Position numbers and translations under genes: made by a program. From positions 13,054,645-13,118,644 of the forward strand of contig NC_074720.1 of assembly GCF_947242115.1 (NCBI RefSeq): a DNA stretch of 64,000 nucleotides. Direction: 5' to 3'. Shown piece after piece: positions 56,001 to 64,000 of this stretch (position 1 is the first letter of the stretch; every line of letters starts with the position of its first letter). The notes under the pieces are model-generated. The model saw only the letters and a list, made by a program, of their open reading frames with translations. It did not search any database and was not told the origin of the DNA. This DNA is from Biomphalaria glabrata (taxonomy: Eukaryota > Mollusca > Gastropoda > Planorbidae).

Positions 56001-59000
56001 AACCAAGTAGTATGAATGGTCATTACATTTAAGTATCAAAGTATTATGTATGGTCATTACAATCAAGTATCCAAGTATTAGTATGTATGGTCATTATAAT
56101 TAAGTATCAAAGTAGTATGTATGGTCATTACATTTAAGCATCCAAGTAAAATATATGGCCATTACATTTAGATAACCAAGTATTATGTATGGTCATTACA
56201 TTTAGATAACCAAGTATTATGTATGGTCATTACATTTAGATAACCAAGTATTATGTATGGTCATTACATTTAAGCATCCAAGTAAAATATATGATCATTA
56301 CATTTAGATAACCAAGTATTATGTATGGTCATTACATTCAAGTATCCAAATTATATGTATGGTCATTACAAGTATTATCTATTATCATTACATTGAAGTA
56401 ACCAAGTGTTATGTATTGTCATTACATTTAGGTAAAAATGGTTTATGTATGACTATTACATTTATTATATGTTCTTTTTAATAATGCTATGTATCTCTTT
56501 GTGCCATTAGTTCTTTTGCCTTCTTAGCCAAAAAAAAATGTTATTTATGATATTTGTTTGAAAGGCATTGATCATGCATTAACTGATTTTTATTAACTGA
56601 TGGGAATGAGATAAAAGTTAAGCAATCCAGTAGATTGCTAGCATTTCTAAGTAAAGTAATGAAATGTCTTTTAAATATAGATAAAAAAAAATATTTAGCT
56701 GTGCAAGTTCAGTTCTTTTTCTAGGCTTATATTCACTATTACTAAGGGCTAAATTCTAAACATTGTATAAAGTAGTCAAATGTGTGAGTAATATCATTAG
56801 GACTTTTACAGTAACACTTAATGTAATTGTACTTTATAAATTGATGACTACATAGCTGACATTATATCTTGTTAGTGTGTCTGTTTCACAATGAGTTGAA
56901 TGTGTGTAAGCAAGTTTCTATACAAGTTAATGTCTTCAAGTGAAAGTAAAATGGTAGAAATAAAAATATTCTATTAATATTTATATTCAATATATTTCAC
57001 GTTCCTCAATGAATTAAAATCATTTAAGCTTTTATACTATACAATAGCTCTCTTTTTTTTTTTTAATTTTGTTTGCATCTAATGTTGTTTTTAAAAAAAA
57101 ATCTTCTTTAGTAACTAAAGGTTTTCACATTATAACTGCCATCTGTTGTTTGTTTTTGGTTACATCTAATGCCATTTGAGAAAGATTGTCTTTTAATATT
57201 ATTCAACAAATAATGGTGACCAAAAAGCTTCTTTTAATTGAAGTTAGAATTATTTCATTTCATTTTCCTTTTATTGCCATCAAAATGTAATTCCTAATTA
57301 AAAGAAAATCAACTTGTATAATCTTTAAATAAATCCGTAGCATCTGCTAACCTTGCAATTATGAACACATGGTCCTGCTCTTCGGTTGTCCACTAAATAC
57401 TTTACGACAGTGTATTATATTTTTAAAAATCCATGAATGTAGTCATGTTTGTTTCAACCAAATTTCAGTAAGTAATAAATTAAATGCATTATAGAACCGA
57501 GCTAGGATCGGTCATCCCGGTACTTACTTGTAATCACAACAGATTTCCAATATGGATCAACAGATTTAAGTAATCAGTCTTAGTCCTAGTCATAGTAGGT
57601 AAAGCTCAATCGTCGAAGATAGAACTCCACCCTTCCACCCCCAGTACCACAGCGGAAAAATTCTTCATCTTTATCTTTTTCACAGGTTTTAAGGATCGTC
57701 CATGTTACCCTGTGACCCTGTCTCCCCTGTGACCTTGTCATTTTTTGTAAGCCGGTTGTGGGTGTGGGGAGTAGGATATCCCAGTTCAATATGAGTTTAT
57801 CTGTAGACATCGTTCATAACCGCAGAACTAAACATAATTACTACATGCTATATAGAATATCTCAACATAATTACTACATGGCAGTACATGCTATATAGAA
57901 TATCTCAACATAATTACTACATGCTATATAGAATATCTCAACATAAGCTAGATTTGTGAGGCAGAGACTATTAGGAGATATAATCATCTGACATATTGAC
58001 TTGACTTGCAGTGGAGTAAAAGTCCGCAACAACCATTCGCCATAGGACTATATTCTGAGCTATTCCCCTCAGCTGGGTCCATGTCCATCCTGACGTCATT
58101 GTCTTGGTCTAATGTTCATCTCTTTGGTCTTCCAGCCTTTCCCTTCCCCAGTGGGTTCCAGTATAGAGCCTGTTGTACAATGCTTTCTGTAATTTTGCGC
58201 AATCTAAGTCCAATCCAACCCATTTGCGTTTTCTGTTTTCTTGCTCTATCGGTGCTTATTATTATATTTTCCTCGTAGACTATTGTTTGACAGTTTATTC
58301 CGCCATCTAACATCAGTTATGTGACGCAGACATTTGTTAGTGGATGCTTGGAGCTTGTCCATGTTGCTATTTGTTACTTTCCAAGTCTCTTCACCATATA
58401 TAAAAGAATTGCTTTAACATTTGTGTTGAAGTTGAGGATTTTATTTTTTAAGATGGACTGTCTACATATATGCCTATATTGCTTGAGACTGTCTACATAT
58501 ATGCCTATATTGCTTGAGACTGTCTACATATATGCCTATATTGCTTGAGACTGTCTACATATATGCCTATATTGCTTGAGACTGTCTACATATATGCCTA
58601 TATTGCTTGAGACTGTCTACATATATGCCTATATTGCTTGAGACTGTCTACATATATGCCTATATTGCTTGAGACTGTCTACATATATGCCTATATTGCT
58701 TGAGACTGTCTACATATATGCCTATATTGCTTGAGACTGTCTACATATATGCCTATATTGCTTGAGACTGTCTACATATATGCCTATATTGCTTGAGACT
58801 GTCTACATATATGCCTATATTGCTTGTTACTTAAAGAATATCTCGACATTGACAACATTTACGTGTACTTAAACAAAACTAGAGCAGCGGTTCTCGTTCT
58901 CTGCGAGGGAGGCCTACTTGCGACAAGGTTTCTAAAGACGAACAAATAATAGGTAGTTGGGTCAGTTCCTACCCTAGAGAAACTCGTAACCCACTTCCCC

Positions 59001-60093
59001 CCCCCCCTCCTATTCGGAGGTAAAAAACTTTTTCACTTGTAAAAATATTGGCAGTGCTTTTAAGAAACCGTGACACGGTAGAACTGATGCAAATAAATGA
59101 TCGTGATACCCAACCTAATTCAACCTGAGGGGCCAAATTAATTTCCGACACTCATGTCGCGGGCCACATGACCGAAAAGGTACAAAAATGGAAAGAAACT
59201 GATCTGAAAGATTTTTCATAGAAACTGTTGATGTAGTACTTATTACTTACTGTACTTACATTAATTAATGGCATATCAGAATGATTTTTTTTTCGTCGGA
59301 AACGGCTTCATTTCTACTTAAAAAGTGAGTAAAATTATTGGTAGCTAGCCAACGATTCCTTGTCTCTTTTTGGTAAATATTCCCATCGTTCCATTTTCTA
59401 GGCGTAGTTTAAAAATCTTTTTTTAGTCGCGGCTCAAACCAAGGTCATTGTGCCAATCCATCAGAGTGCTCTAACGTAGCCAAGATACATTTCTGAAAAT
59501 TTTCGTTTTGGAAAAGGCGTGTGGGGGGGGGGGGATTTACTACTCTTCGTGCCGACGTTTCGGTGGGCTGGATGGAACCACGTCGCGGGCCGGATCTGGC
59601 CCGCGGGCCGTATTTTGGGCATCATTGGTTCAGTTGTTAGAGATCTTCGGAAAAAAAGCTGGTGAAGAGCCAGTCTCTCCTTATTAACATTTGGACTTGT
59701 GGATCTTGCAACAAAGTCTAGAAAGTTTTATTGTATATGCTGATGATTCATCCCATCGAATTTCCTCTACAGACTCAACCAATAGTCCTATCAACGAGTT
59801 CTGTTCACTGCTACACTTGAACAAATTTCTGCAGTGCTTTATAACTTGCGGGAACACAAAGTTAATCGCCTTGAACCTGACTCACTTGAGTTCCATGTCG
59901 AATTGGTTCAAATGGCTGTGGAATGAGGACCGTATGGTGGTTTTGTACGAGCTGCTGGCTTGTCAAACGGACTTGAAGTACTTAAACCTGTCAGGAGCCG
60001 AGTTAAAACAAGAGCAAGGTTAGACTTTCACTTTGGAATTTTGAATACTTAAAAGTTTGTGTTAGTTATCTGGGTAATACATTGTAGAAATAA

Positions 60094-60178
<85 letters not shown>

Positions 60179-60186
60179 ACTGTCTA

Positions 60187-60221
<35 letters not shown>

Positions 60222-63169
60222 TTCATTTAATTAATCCGCATTAGGCACCGGGGAAAATATTCAGCTTTTTCTTGCCAAGAGTAGGTTGACCATGTTTCAC
60301 TACCATATAGTAGAGTGCTCATCACACAGCTCCGGTAGATTAAGGTTTAAGGCATATATATATATATCACACCCCGGACACAATATTTTTGTAATGCAGC
60401 TTTCAATAGAAAAGGGTTCCACATCACTGCTCACGATATTTAACCAGATCCCAGTGAGTTGTGGATAGCAACGTGCTGTTCAATGACGTGGAAATACTAT
60501 TTATACAATACTTTCATCTTACTTCACCCATATTACATATTTCTACGTTATTGTTTGTTATGATGTCTATTTATTGTTTTATTTTTGGTTTAAATCAATC
60601 TACATTTCTTTCTATTAATATATATATATATATATATATTCTTTTTCTTCTTTTCTTTATATTTTAAAATTATGATTTTAAAAACAATCTCATACGCTCT
60701 TTACTACACTTATTTTTTCAATCTATTCCTTCCCTTAGGTTTAGCCTTGCTGGGCGCAGCAGGTCAACGCTGTGGCACGACGATCCAATGCCTCAAAATT
60801 GATCACTTCTTTGCAAAAGAGGTCCAGCGGGATAATCAGTTTTCTACTGATTTTACTGTCACCATGGAGCATTTTCCAAAACTAGTTCGTGAGTGGTAAC
60901 ATTTGACGTCATATGTCGACAGAATATATGACGTACAACTAGAACGATGTGTGCGTTCCCATCATCCAGGTTTGATTGTAAGGGAGAGAATGTGAAAGCT
61001 TCACGTCCGGGTTGTAACTCTTTATGCACATTTCTACAAAGTAAATGGGGAAATTGTTAGTGATAGCGGAGTGAAATAAACATAATACTTTCGCCAATGT
61101 GTGTATTTGTGTGTGTGTGTGTGAGAGAGAGAGAAAGAGAAAGAGAGAGAGAGAGAGAGAAAGAGAGAGAAATTTTTGTTTATAAAGAATTAACCTTATT
61201 GCACTTTAAGAACGCTAATTTAAAAAAAAAATTACCACATAAGACCGTATAAAATAGATTACAACTATTACGGTAATTGATTAATTTCTTTTTATTGATT
61301 CATATATTGTTAGGTACATTAACAAAATGAATTGCTAAAAGTTTCATAAAGTTTCAGCATGATCCGAAAATGCGTGTAGGAGCAGCAATCTATTAGGAAC
61401 AAAATCCTACATATTTATATGTCAATACTGAAGGATTAATTTCCCTTGTTGGTATCAAACAAAATAATTAATTACCAGCAATGAATTGACTAATTTTTAA
61501 ATAATTAATTCATCTCTTCTCCATGCCAATAAATAATTATGCAAAGCTTCAACATGATCCGAGAACAGGTGTGGGAGAAATAACGTGTACAAACTTTTGA
61601 CCATACAGACAAACAGACAAACACACAAACAAACGGATAGAAAGACAGAATGAGTTGATATATGCTTTGCAATACGTTCTTTTCAATGTCTATCTTCACC
61701 ACAAGAACAACAACTTTTTAAGGTGAATAGATTTTAAAGCAGGACCTCGTGCATTGGGTTAGACTGACCCCAGGCAAGCTTTGGGTTAGAATGACCCCAG
61801 GCAAGCTTTGGGTTAGACTGACCACAGGCAAGCTTGGGTTAGACTGACCACAGGCAGGCTTAGGTTAGACTGACCCCAGGCAAGCTTGGGTTAGACTGAC
61901 CCCAGGCAAGCTTGGGTTAGACTGACCACAGGCAAGCTTGGGTTAGACTGACCACAGGCAGGCTTGGGTTATATGAAAATGTTTGTATGGAGCGAGTGTA
62001 CGATTGTGTGTATTGGTAGTGTATAGTTTATATTTTACTGCTATAACTGTTGAAAATATCGAAACATGTCTTTCTACTTCTATTTTTTTTTTTTACAAAA
62101 CAGAGGATCCACGTGAGGTCCAATCAGGGGCCGCCTCTGAATTTACTTAACTATTTATAATCTCGTTTTCTCTACTTCTGGCAGATTTGACAGTTAGCAT
62201 TCAATACTTGTCAAACGAACTTCTGAATTCTCTTGCCAACTTCGGTTCTTTAAAATGTCTATGCGTCCATAGCAACACGACAAGAGAATTAATTCAGCCG
62301 TCCACTGAATCTTGGGACCATCTCAGGCTTTCGTGCCCAAATCTACAGGTCCATTATATCTTAAAGGTAAGTTGGTGGTTGTTGACCCTAGAGCTGACCA
62401 ACTCATTTATCTATCAGCAAATGTGAGCTTTGTTTGAAGTTTTGTTTGTAACACTCTTGTTAAACAGCCTTTGAGACTATATACACCAGGGTATATCATA
62501 GACTTGTGGCTTGGAGACATTTCTGATGTTTTTTTTTTCTTTTGAACGACTAACTCTCTTTTTATGAACATGACCAGGCCATCGAATACATTTTTTTTTT
62601 AATATTAAGCATCCTCGATTATTGACAGTATGTCACATTTGCAATATCTCCTCATTTCTAATTGTGTCAGATTTGATTAATTCTCTATTTCTTTTGACAT
62701 GTCAATTAATTTTTACTTTAATAATACACTTTAATTTAGATTTTAATATGTGTTTAGTGTAACCCTGTTTTAAAGCTGCTAGCTAGTCTGTCCGGTTGTT
62801 CCATGAATGACCCCCGCCTTTGACATTCTAACCACCTTTTCTTTTTCCACGAAGCCTCTATGCCTAGGGATCCACTGTAATGTTACTTTAATATTAAAAT
62901 TCGACAGTTTATGGTGTGTTATCACGATTAATGTTGTCAAATCCCTTGGTTTTTCAACGGCTTTGGTCGGGGTTGTATATTATATTGTAGTTATGTTCTG
63001 TCACTTATCTATATGCTTATGTCTTGTATAGAACATTGGATCCAGAAGTGTATTTTTGAATATACTCACACCTGGCATTCCGTTGACCAGTCTTGAATGG
63101 GAGTTGGAAAAATATTGGGGTCAAAACAGTGGCTTGTATTGTTGCCGGTACATTGCTGACAACTACAAG
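44061..63169 (+). CDS. F-box/leucine-rich protein of the FBXO33/FBXO39 group (3' incomplete)
   Basis: Six coding exons join in phase: 44061-44195, 46411-46663, 59722-60018, 60739-60888, 62185-62366 and 63032-63169 (GTAAGC donor; the next exon is outside). The start ATG has an ideal context (AGCATGG). Residues 1-45 are acidic, then basic (PPQKKSKL). The F-box is at about 54-100 ([41 protein letters not shown]). Then come LRR-like strands: [75 protein letters not shown] and [20 protein letters not shown]. This order parallels vertebrate FBXO39 (YLNLKGARLTVEQG, ISDELLENLC) and FBXO33 (LKPSIPLERI). F-box proteins recruit substrates to SCF ubiquitin ligases via SKP1; the substrate here is unknown. 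Intron 2 is 13 kb and holds an intact Helitron. The start of exon 3 is chosen by phase (TCTAG|AAAG) and is the weakest border. Confidence 0.82.
44271..44520 (+). mobile_element. tRNA-derived SINE, family A, in F-box intron 1
   Basis: A box TGGCTGAGCAG, B box GGTTCGAATCC, and the body to CAGATGGTCAGAAAGGGGAA. Flanked by TA-rich repeats that hide the target site. Confidence 0.9.
44655..44915 (+). repeat. Diverged copy of the 7.7-kb dispersed repeat
   Basis: GATACAGTTTGTTATCAGCT, GCAAGCTGCCTTATGGTGTC and CCCGAAGCCTTTCCCATG follow the order of 7880-8040. Confidence 0.7.
45290..46165. repeat. 28-bp minisatellite with ATTGG and GTTAAC motifs
   Basis: About 30 units of CTATTGGTCATATCTCACCA-TTGGTTAA. 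The first third is diverged with variable unit length; the middle (45770-45960) is almost perfect. Each unit has two ATTGG (inverted CCAAT) words and a GTTAAC palindrome. It lies in F-box intron 1, just upstream of the F-box exon. Confidence 0.93.
46690..46857. mobile_element. MITE with CAGAGGCGGCCTTAA ends (168 bp)
   Basis: A perfect 15-bp inverted repeat, CAGAGGCGGCCTTAA / TTAAGGCCGCCTCTG, lies 26 bp downstream of the F-box exon. The CAG..CTG ends are hAT-like, but the putative 8-bp flanks agree at only 4 of 8 positions. Confidence 0.75.
47277..47336. repeat. (ATGT)n / (TA)n microsatellite at the Helitron left side
   Basis: TATG units followed by TATATATTTA runs directly precede the conserved AAAACGGCTCTAACGATTTT word of the Helitron's left region. 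Confidence 0.85.
48115..48312. repeat. 27-bp minisatellite in the Helitron 5' region
   Basis: Seven units of CTCATCTAGCTATTGGCCAC-AAAACAG, nearly identical. It shares the core CTATTGGCCA with the 28-bp array at 45290-46165. It lies inside the inferred 5'-UTR intron of the Helitron. Confidence 0.93.
48648..54623 (+). CDS. Helitron Rep/helicase protein, 1991 aa, intact
   Basis: The ATG at 48648 follows an acceptor-like ATTAG. Residues 40-193 are 11 tandem 14-residue units ([14 protein letters not shown] type). Residues 217-538 are 14 tandem 23-residue units ([23 protein letters not shown] type), charged and probably helical. A Cys/His motif follows (C567-x2-C570-x3-H574 ... C592-C593), as in other Helitron proteins. 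The Rep part contains [14 protein letters not shown]1054-M-H1056 (the HUH metal site) and [10 protein letters not shown] (Y1209 to Y1215), which supplies the paired tyrosines that nick and join DNA ends. The PIF1-like helicase has Walker A GPGGTGKT (1569-1576), Walker B DEAP (1649-1652), [18 protein letters not shown] (from 1932) and YVAFSRVK near the C-terminus. All core motifs are present. It would catalyse rolling-circle transposition and unwinding in the nucleus. Unusual features are the length and the repeat-built N-terminus. Confidence 0.95.
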   Translation: MPRPRKRQLFNFNQESREGNNNADPAKVPRLSLVLHERDSTSINCQSSLNHQPSTTINCQSSLNHQPSTSINCQSPVNHQPSFSINCQSSLNHQPSTSMNCQSSVNHQSSTSINCQSPVNNQSSTSMNCQSPVNHQSSTLINSQSSLNHQPSTSMNCQSPVNHQSSTLINCQSSLNHQSSTSINCQSPVNHQPSNTTNLREASTRANAVIRNIVKLENSEKRLRKLEDLRLRASRRLKVETCTQYSQRLEDLRQRASHRLQAETCTQYSQRLEDLRQRASQRLQAETCTQYSQRLEDLRQRASQRLQAETCAQYSQRLEDLRQTASQRLQAETCAQYSQRLDDMRQRTSRRYVNETPIEYSKRLDDLRRRASQRLETESPTEYSKRLYDMQNRALQRKNNETPTQRNERLEEMRQQAAIRLSEETHEQRIERLEEMRQGAAIRLSKETHEQRNERLEEMRQQAAIRLSEETHEQRIERLEEMRQGAAIRLSEETDEQRNERLEEMRQRAILRLSAETKIKEDQRLEEQRRRDARRRAALEKTKVQTYKSAVNSSVNYRSLGPFTITCIHCQAIHFPEERVGNKVNRDSFGDCCLHGRISLEAPIFPNELIILFLGQHPLAQEFHKKIRNLNACFSLASFNVDDDRTINSHGIYSFIAAGMIYHKINLAVHPTQNPNGDYERPQYGQLYFLDPDDAVNERIHHPYNSDINQDLMNRLEKIIRAVNCFAQAFKMMREVETETRQLASANGIAPPHVRLLFTNPDGFDIRRYNVPSSNEVCAVLTLNADQSIPANEMVVHQRGKEIVTLKNTDKRTEPFTYPLFYPKGTFGYSVDLKLQQPYPSRQHLTRLEMAQYRIAYRKGLTKNLPLEKDRSDLDLRETQFNALHFGGRLFQQYLVDTFIRVERDRIQWIKSNQKKILAEKYIGVSNFLKELAEKKDAVVGETIILPSSFPGSTRYYAEQFEDAMAIVRRFGSPDFFITMTCNPEWPEIKEAARIVTEEGFVIQQRAQDRPDLVARVAKLKFETIIEELYKKQIFGKVAAYVYTIEFQKRGLPHMHLLLIMRSEDKVHNPDELDDLISAEIPDNTDPELRELVLKWMIHNPCGEHDLNASCMKNHNGKIHCRFDFPKPFQETTSLVDDEKPKLRRRYDSRLDQQSPEFSHELAVYRKDKSGRRITRDNRHVAPYNAYLLKLFNCHINVEFVGSIRAVKYLYKYIYKGHDCAYIKIVEEQKRINYNEPDTYIEGRCITPPEACWRLSGNELQKKSHVVQRLDIHLPGHYRMSDIVNVQEDLSDTGIKGSTLESYFKTNATKKQKEEANRLAGLDEEITYHFYWQMPEHFKWIGRTSEWVERLRQINVIGRIHSVNFVAQPELYHLRMLLYHVNDATSFDELLKFNGIRHATFKQACLARGLAYDDQQWIDGLQESAMSKTPRAMRTLFTQILIFGSPENPKRLWEMFKADLAEDFLLEIERTGGRVEDAINHTYRIIASKLNTEATEGRDFQYWVNTFGMDNIDFVNNHLNVDMLNNDCSILEGERLYGLLKGKQLDIVNTILDAVTSHNSGPRCFFIDGPGGTGKTFVYKTIYHILRGRNFNVKCMAFTGIASILLPNGRTSHKTFGLSVPLTPESVSNIKLGSMKAAQLAEVDVFLMDEAPMLPKYGLSTVDQLLRAIGNAKEPFGGKTIVLGGDFRQCLPIQPRANRSELLDVSLKKSDLWRHFRIFRLTRNMRVDEEETDFAEFLLRIGDGELPLNDMGEIALPQDVISKTNIIDEVYGECLADKSYEQMKDRAILAPLNKDVNLINCELIDRLPGEEKVYFSFDSIKDMSEGTLQFTTEFLNSIDIADLPPHKLKLKKNTIIMLLRNLDVSEGLCNGTRLIVTELCNNIIIAKILTGEHFGKAVHIPRITLDSSKGKLGCTMQRHQFPVTPAFAMTVHKSQGQTFQFVGVDLRVPVFMHGMLYVAFSRVKRQSCLKVLLPRDNANYTRNVVWKEVLN
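54624..55780. other. Helitron 3' region and F-box intron 2
   Basis: AT-rich non-coding sequence. The Helitron end must lie somewhere here or downstream but cannot be fixed by eye. Confidence 0.4.
55785..56460. repeat. 34-bp minisatellite
   Basis: About 19 units of ATGTATGGTCATTACATTTA-AGTATCCAAGTATT with many substitutions and partial units. Lies in F-box intron 2. Confidence 0.92.
56470..57825. other. F-box intron 2, no further gene recognised
   Basis: AT-rich. The short open minus frame at 57586-57810 has no recognisable domain. Confidence 0.45.
57830..57950. repeat. Short tandem repeat, 3 units of about 37-47 bp
   Basis: CATAATTACTACATGCTATA-TAGAATATCTCAA occurs three times; the middle unit carries an extra GCAGTACATG. 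Confidence 0.9.
58005..58445 (-). mobile_element. LINE C-terminal fragment, minus strand
   Basis: The minus-strand translation includes [20 protein letters not shown] and [18 protein letters not shown], the typical W-G-H/L-LRK...LxWNPxGKRxxGRP block at the end of non-LTR reverse transcriptases. It is followed by [14 protein letters not shown]. It is 5'-truncated with frameshifts and stops. This is a different family from the RTE-like copy at 3636. Confidence 0.75.
58456..58828. repeat. 31-bp minisatellite, 12 nearly identical units
   Basis: Twelve copies of ACTGTCTACATATATGCCTA-TATTGCTTGAG follow each other with no visible difference between units, right next to a LINE fragment. Confidence 0.97.
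59102..59630. mobile_element. MITE-like element with GATRCCCAA ends
   Basis: The left part GATACCCAACCTAATTC ... GTCGCGGGCC and the right part GGCCCGCGGGCC ... TTTTGGGCATCATTGG are imperfect inverse complements. Non-coding, about 530 bp. It ends roughly 90 bp upstream of F-box exon 3. Superfamily not assigned. Confidence 0.5.
60088..60222. repeat. (CTAT)n/(CTGT)n microsatellite
   Basis: More than 20 CTAT units followed by CTGT units, in F-box intron 3. Confidence 0.97.
60225..60345 (-). mobile_element. LINE reverse-transcriptase fragment, minus strand
   Basis: The minus-strand translation reads [28 protein letters not shown]. The LLYGSETW block is diagnostic of the region after the catalytic core in many LINE reverse transcriptases. 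Confidence 0.7.
61120..61172. repeat. (GT)n and (GA)n microsatellite
   Basis: GTGTGT followed by GAGAGA tracts in F-box intron 4. Confidence 0.9.
61200..61720. repeat. AT-rich dispersed repeat, related to 40625-41040
   Basis: Two tandem-like halves share AAAATTAATTA-type runs and TTTCAGCATGATCCGAAAA or CTTCAACATGATCCGAGAAC. They are followed by CAGACAAACAGACAAAC, the complement of the TGTCTGTCTG words of the 37.5-40.6 kb arms. Confidence 0.6.
61742..61975. repeat. 26-bp minisatellite, about 9 units
   Basis: Units of GGGTTAGACTGACCCCAGGC-AAGCTT; CCACAGGC and GGCTTA variants alternate. Confidence 0.95.
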
Positions 63170-63387
63170 GTAAGCAGGTAGTTTAGGTAGGTCGTCTGTT
63201 GACCTGGACATTGAAATAGAAAATCGCAGAGCCATGAAATCTTTTCTAAAATGTTTAGGGATAGAGGATAAAGACAGAAAGAGAGAGAGAGAGAGAGAGA
63301 CTAAAAGGGAGAGAAAAAGAAAGATAGAGAGAGGCAGACAGAAAAAAAGAGAAAGAGACAGTGAAAATTATATATATATATATATAT
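63170..63387. other. F-box gene intron after exon 6
   Basis: Starts with the donor GTAAGC. Contains GA-rich DNA (63281-63330) and a (TA)n run (63369-63387). No further exon seen. Confidence 0.6.
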
Positions 63388-64000
63388 TGTTACGAATCTC
63401 ACTATCCAGGCTCTCTGCAAACTGCACCATACACCACCAACTTAAAGAACTTGACAAGTCAGGGCTCCAAAATAACGTAAAGGTTTAATGTCCATAAATA
63501 ACAGCCAATACTGTACAATTGGCAGCACGTAGAACAGTACAAATAGCTCTGCGATAACAAATATCTCTCTGGCCTCTCCGTCTCGTTCCGGGCTTGCACT
63601 GGGTTCAACAGTTCGGGACTGACTTCACACACTTGGGCTCGTTGTGTCGGACTCGATCACAGACCAAGATCAAGACGCCGTTCGTCTCAACTGTACTTGA
63701 CAGTACTCCGCACTGAACCGTCTTAATGCTCCGTACAGGACCACACCGTTGAACTGTGCTGTAGTCGACCGTGTTCTGAACTCCTGTCGTAAACCCGCTT
63801 TCTGAACCGTCTTGACTGCGTCGCCTCCGCTCTTATATAGGGTCCCTACTGGCCTTCTCGAACCGGACAGAACGCCGCTCGATGTTTCTAGGTGGTCAGA
63901 TGACTACAACTCTCGTGACGCTCCTGAGCTCTGTTCACGACTTCGATCCTTCCCGGACCGCCGTCGATCCTTCCCGAACCGCCGTGTTGACACTCGTCTC
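63388..64000 (-). mobile_element. LTR-like repeat end, minus orientation, runs off the window
   Basis: The composition changes abruptly at TGTTACGAATCTC to GC-richer sequence. On the minus strand a TATA box (CTATATAAGAG, about 63840-63830) lies upstream of an ATTAAA-type signal near 63485, and the repeat ends in CGTAACA. That is the order of an LTR ending in CA. The partner end and any internal region lie outside. It may be a solo LTR or the edge of an LTR retrotransposon; family and state cannot be judged. Confidence 0.45.

Overview
This window looks like nuclear DNA of a heterobranch gastropod, most likely a freshwater pulmonate snail (planorbid or lymnaeid type). That is inference, not a database match. 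The grounds are: AT-rich DNA crowded with overlapping AGATCT/TCTAGA words (densest at 14.5-17.1 kb), intron-split genes with GT-AG sites, dense tRNA-derived SINEs and hAT-like MITEs, an interstitial TTAGGG tract (the usual molluscan telomere unit), and metazoan-specific gene families. There are no prokaryotic operons and no CRISPR array.

Four host protein-coding loci are visible. (1) The 3' three coding exons of a BET1-type Golgi SNARE (19465-22283, +); its first exon was not found. (2) A complete five-exon class A-like orphan GPCR of 389 aa (30574-36934, +). (3) An F-box/leucine-rich protein of the FBXO33/FBXO39 group (start 44061, +), with six coding exons seen up to 63169 and the 3' end beyond the window. 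(4) One unassigned candidate exon on the minus strand (10593-10792). There is also one tRNA-Gly(UCC) copy (27632-27711, -) with an 8-nt duplication in its D arm.

Layout. 0-5.3 kb: two hAT-like MITEs, a LINE tail and a 5'-truncated RTE-like LINE. 5.3-19 kb: gene-poor DNA with dispersed repeats, a G-poor block, an AGATCT-rich block and a 3-kb segment bounded by a 20-bp inverted repeat. 19-24 kb: BET1 and its 3' flank. 24-30 kb: an LTR-element fossil fragment, a MITE, SINE and LINE pieces, the tRNA and two minisatellites. 30-37 kb: the GPCR gene. 37.5-40.6 kb: a large inverted repeat with a SINE in one arm. 42.4-43.6 kb: a 12-bp satellite. 44-63 kb: the F-box gene. 63.4-64 kb: a GC-richer LTR-like repeat running off the window.

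The most striking object is an apparently intact Helitron (rolling-circle DNA transposon) inside the second intron of the F-box gene, on the same strand. Its single 1991-codon ORF (48648-54623) carries a zinc-finger-like motif, an HUH-type Rep domain and a PIF1-like helicase. The N-terminus is built from two in-frame minisatellites: 11 x 14 aa and 14 x 23 aa. A decayed copy of the same family's left end lies in the BET1 3' flank. I found nothing that I can firmly call a new biological system. The best candidates for follow-up are the Helitron's repeat-built N-terminus, the inverted-repeat locus at 37.5-40.6 kb, the telomeric tract inside a SINE, and the unassigned minus-strand exon.
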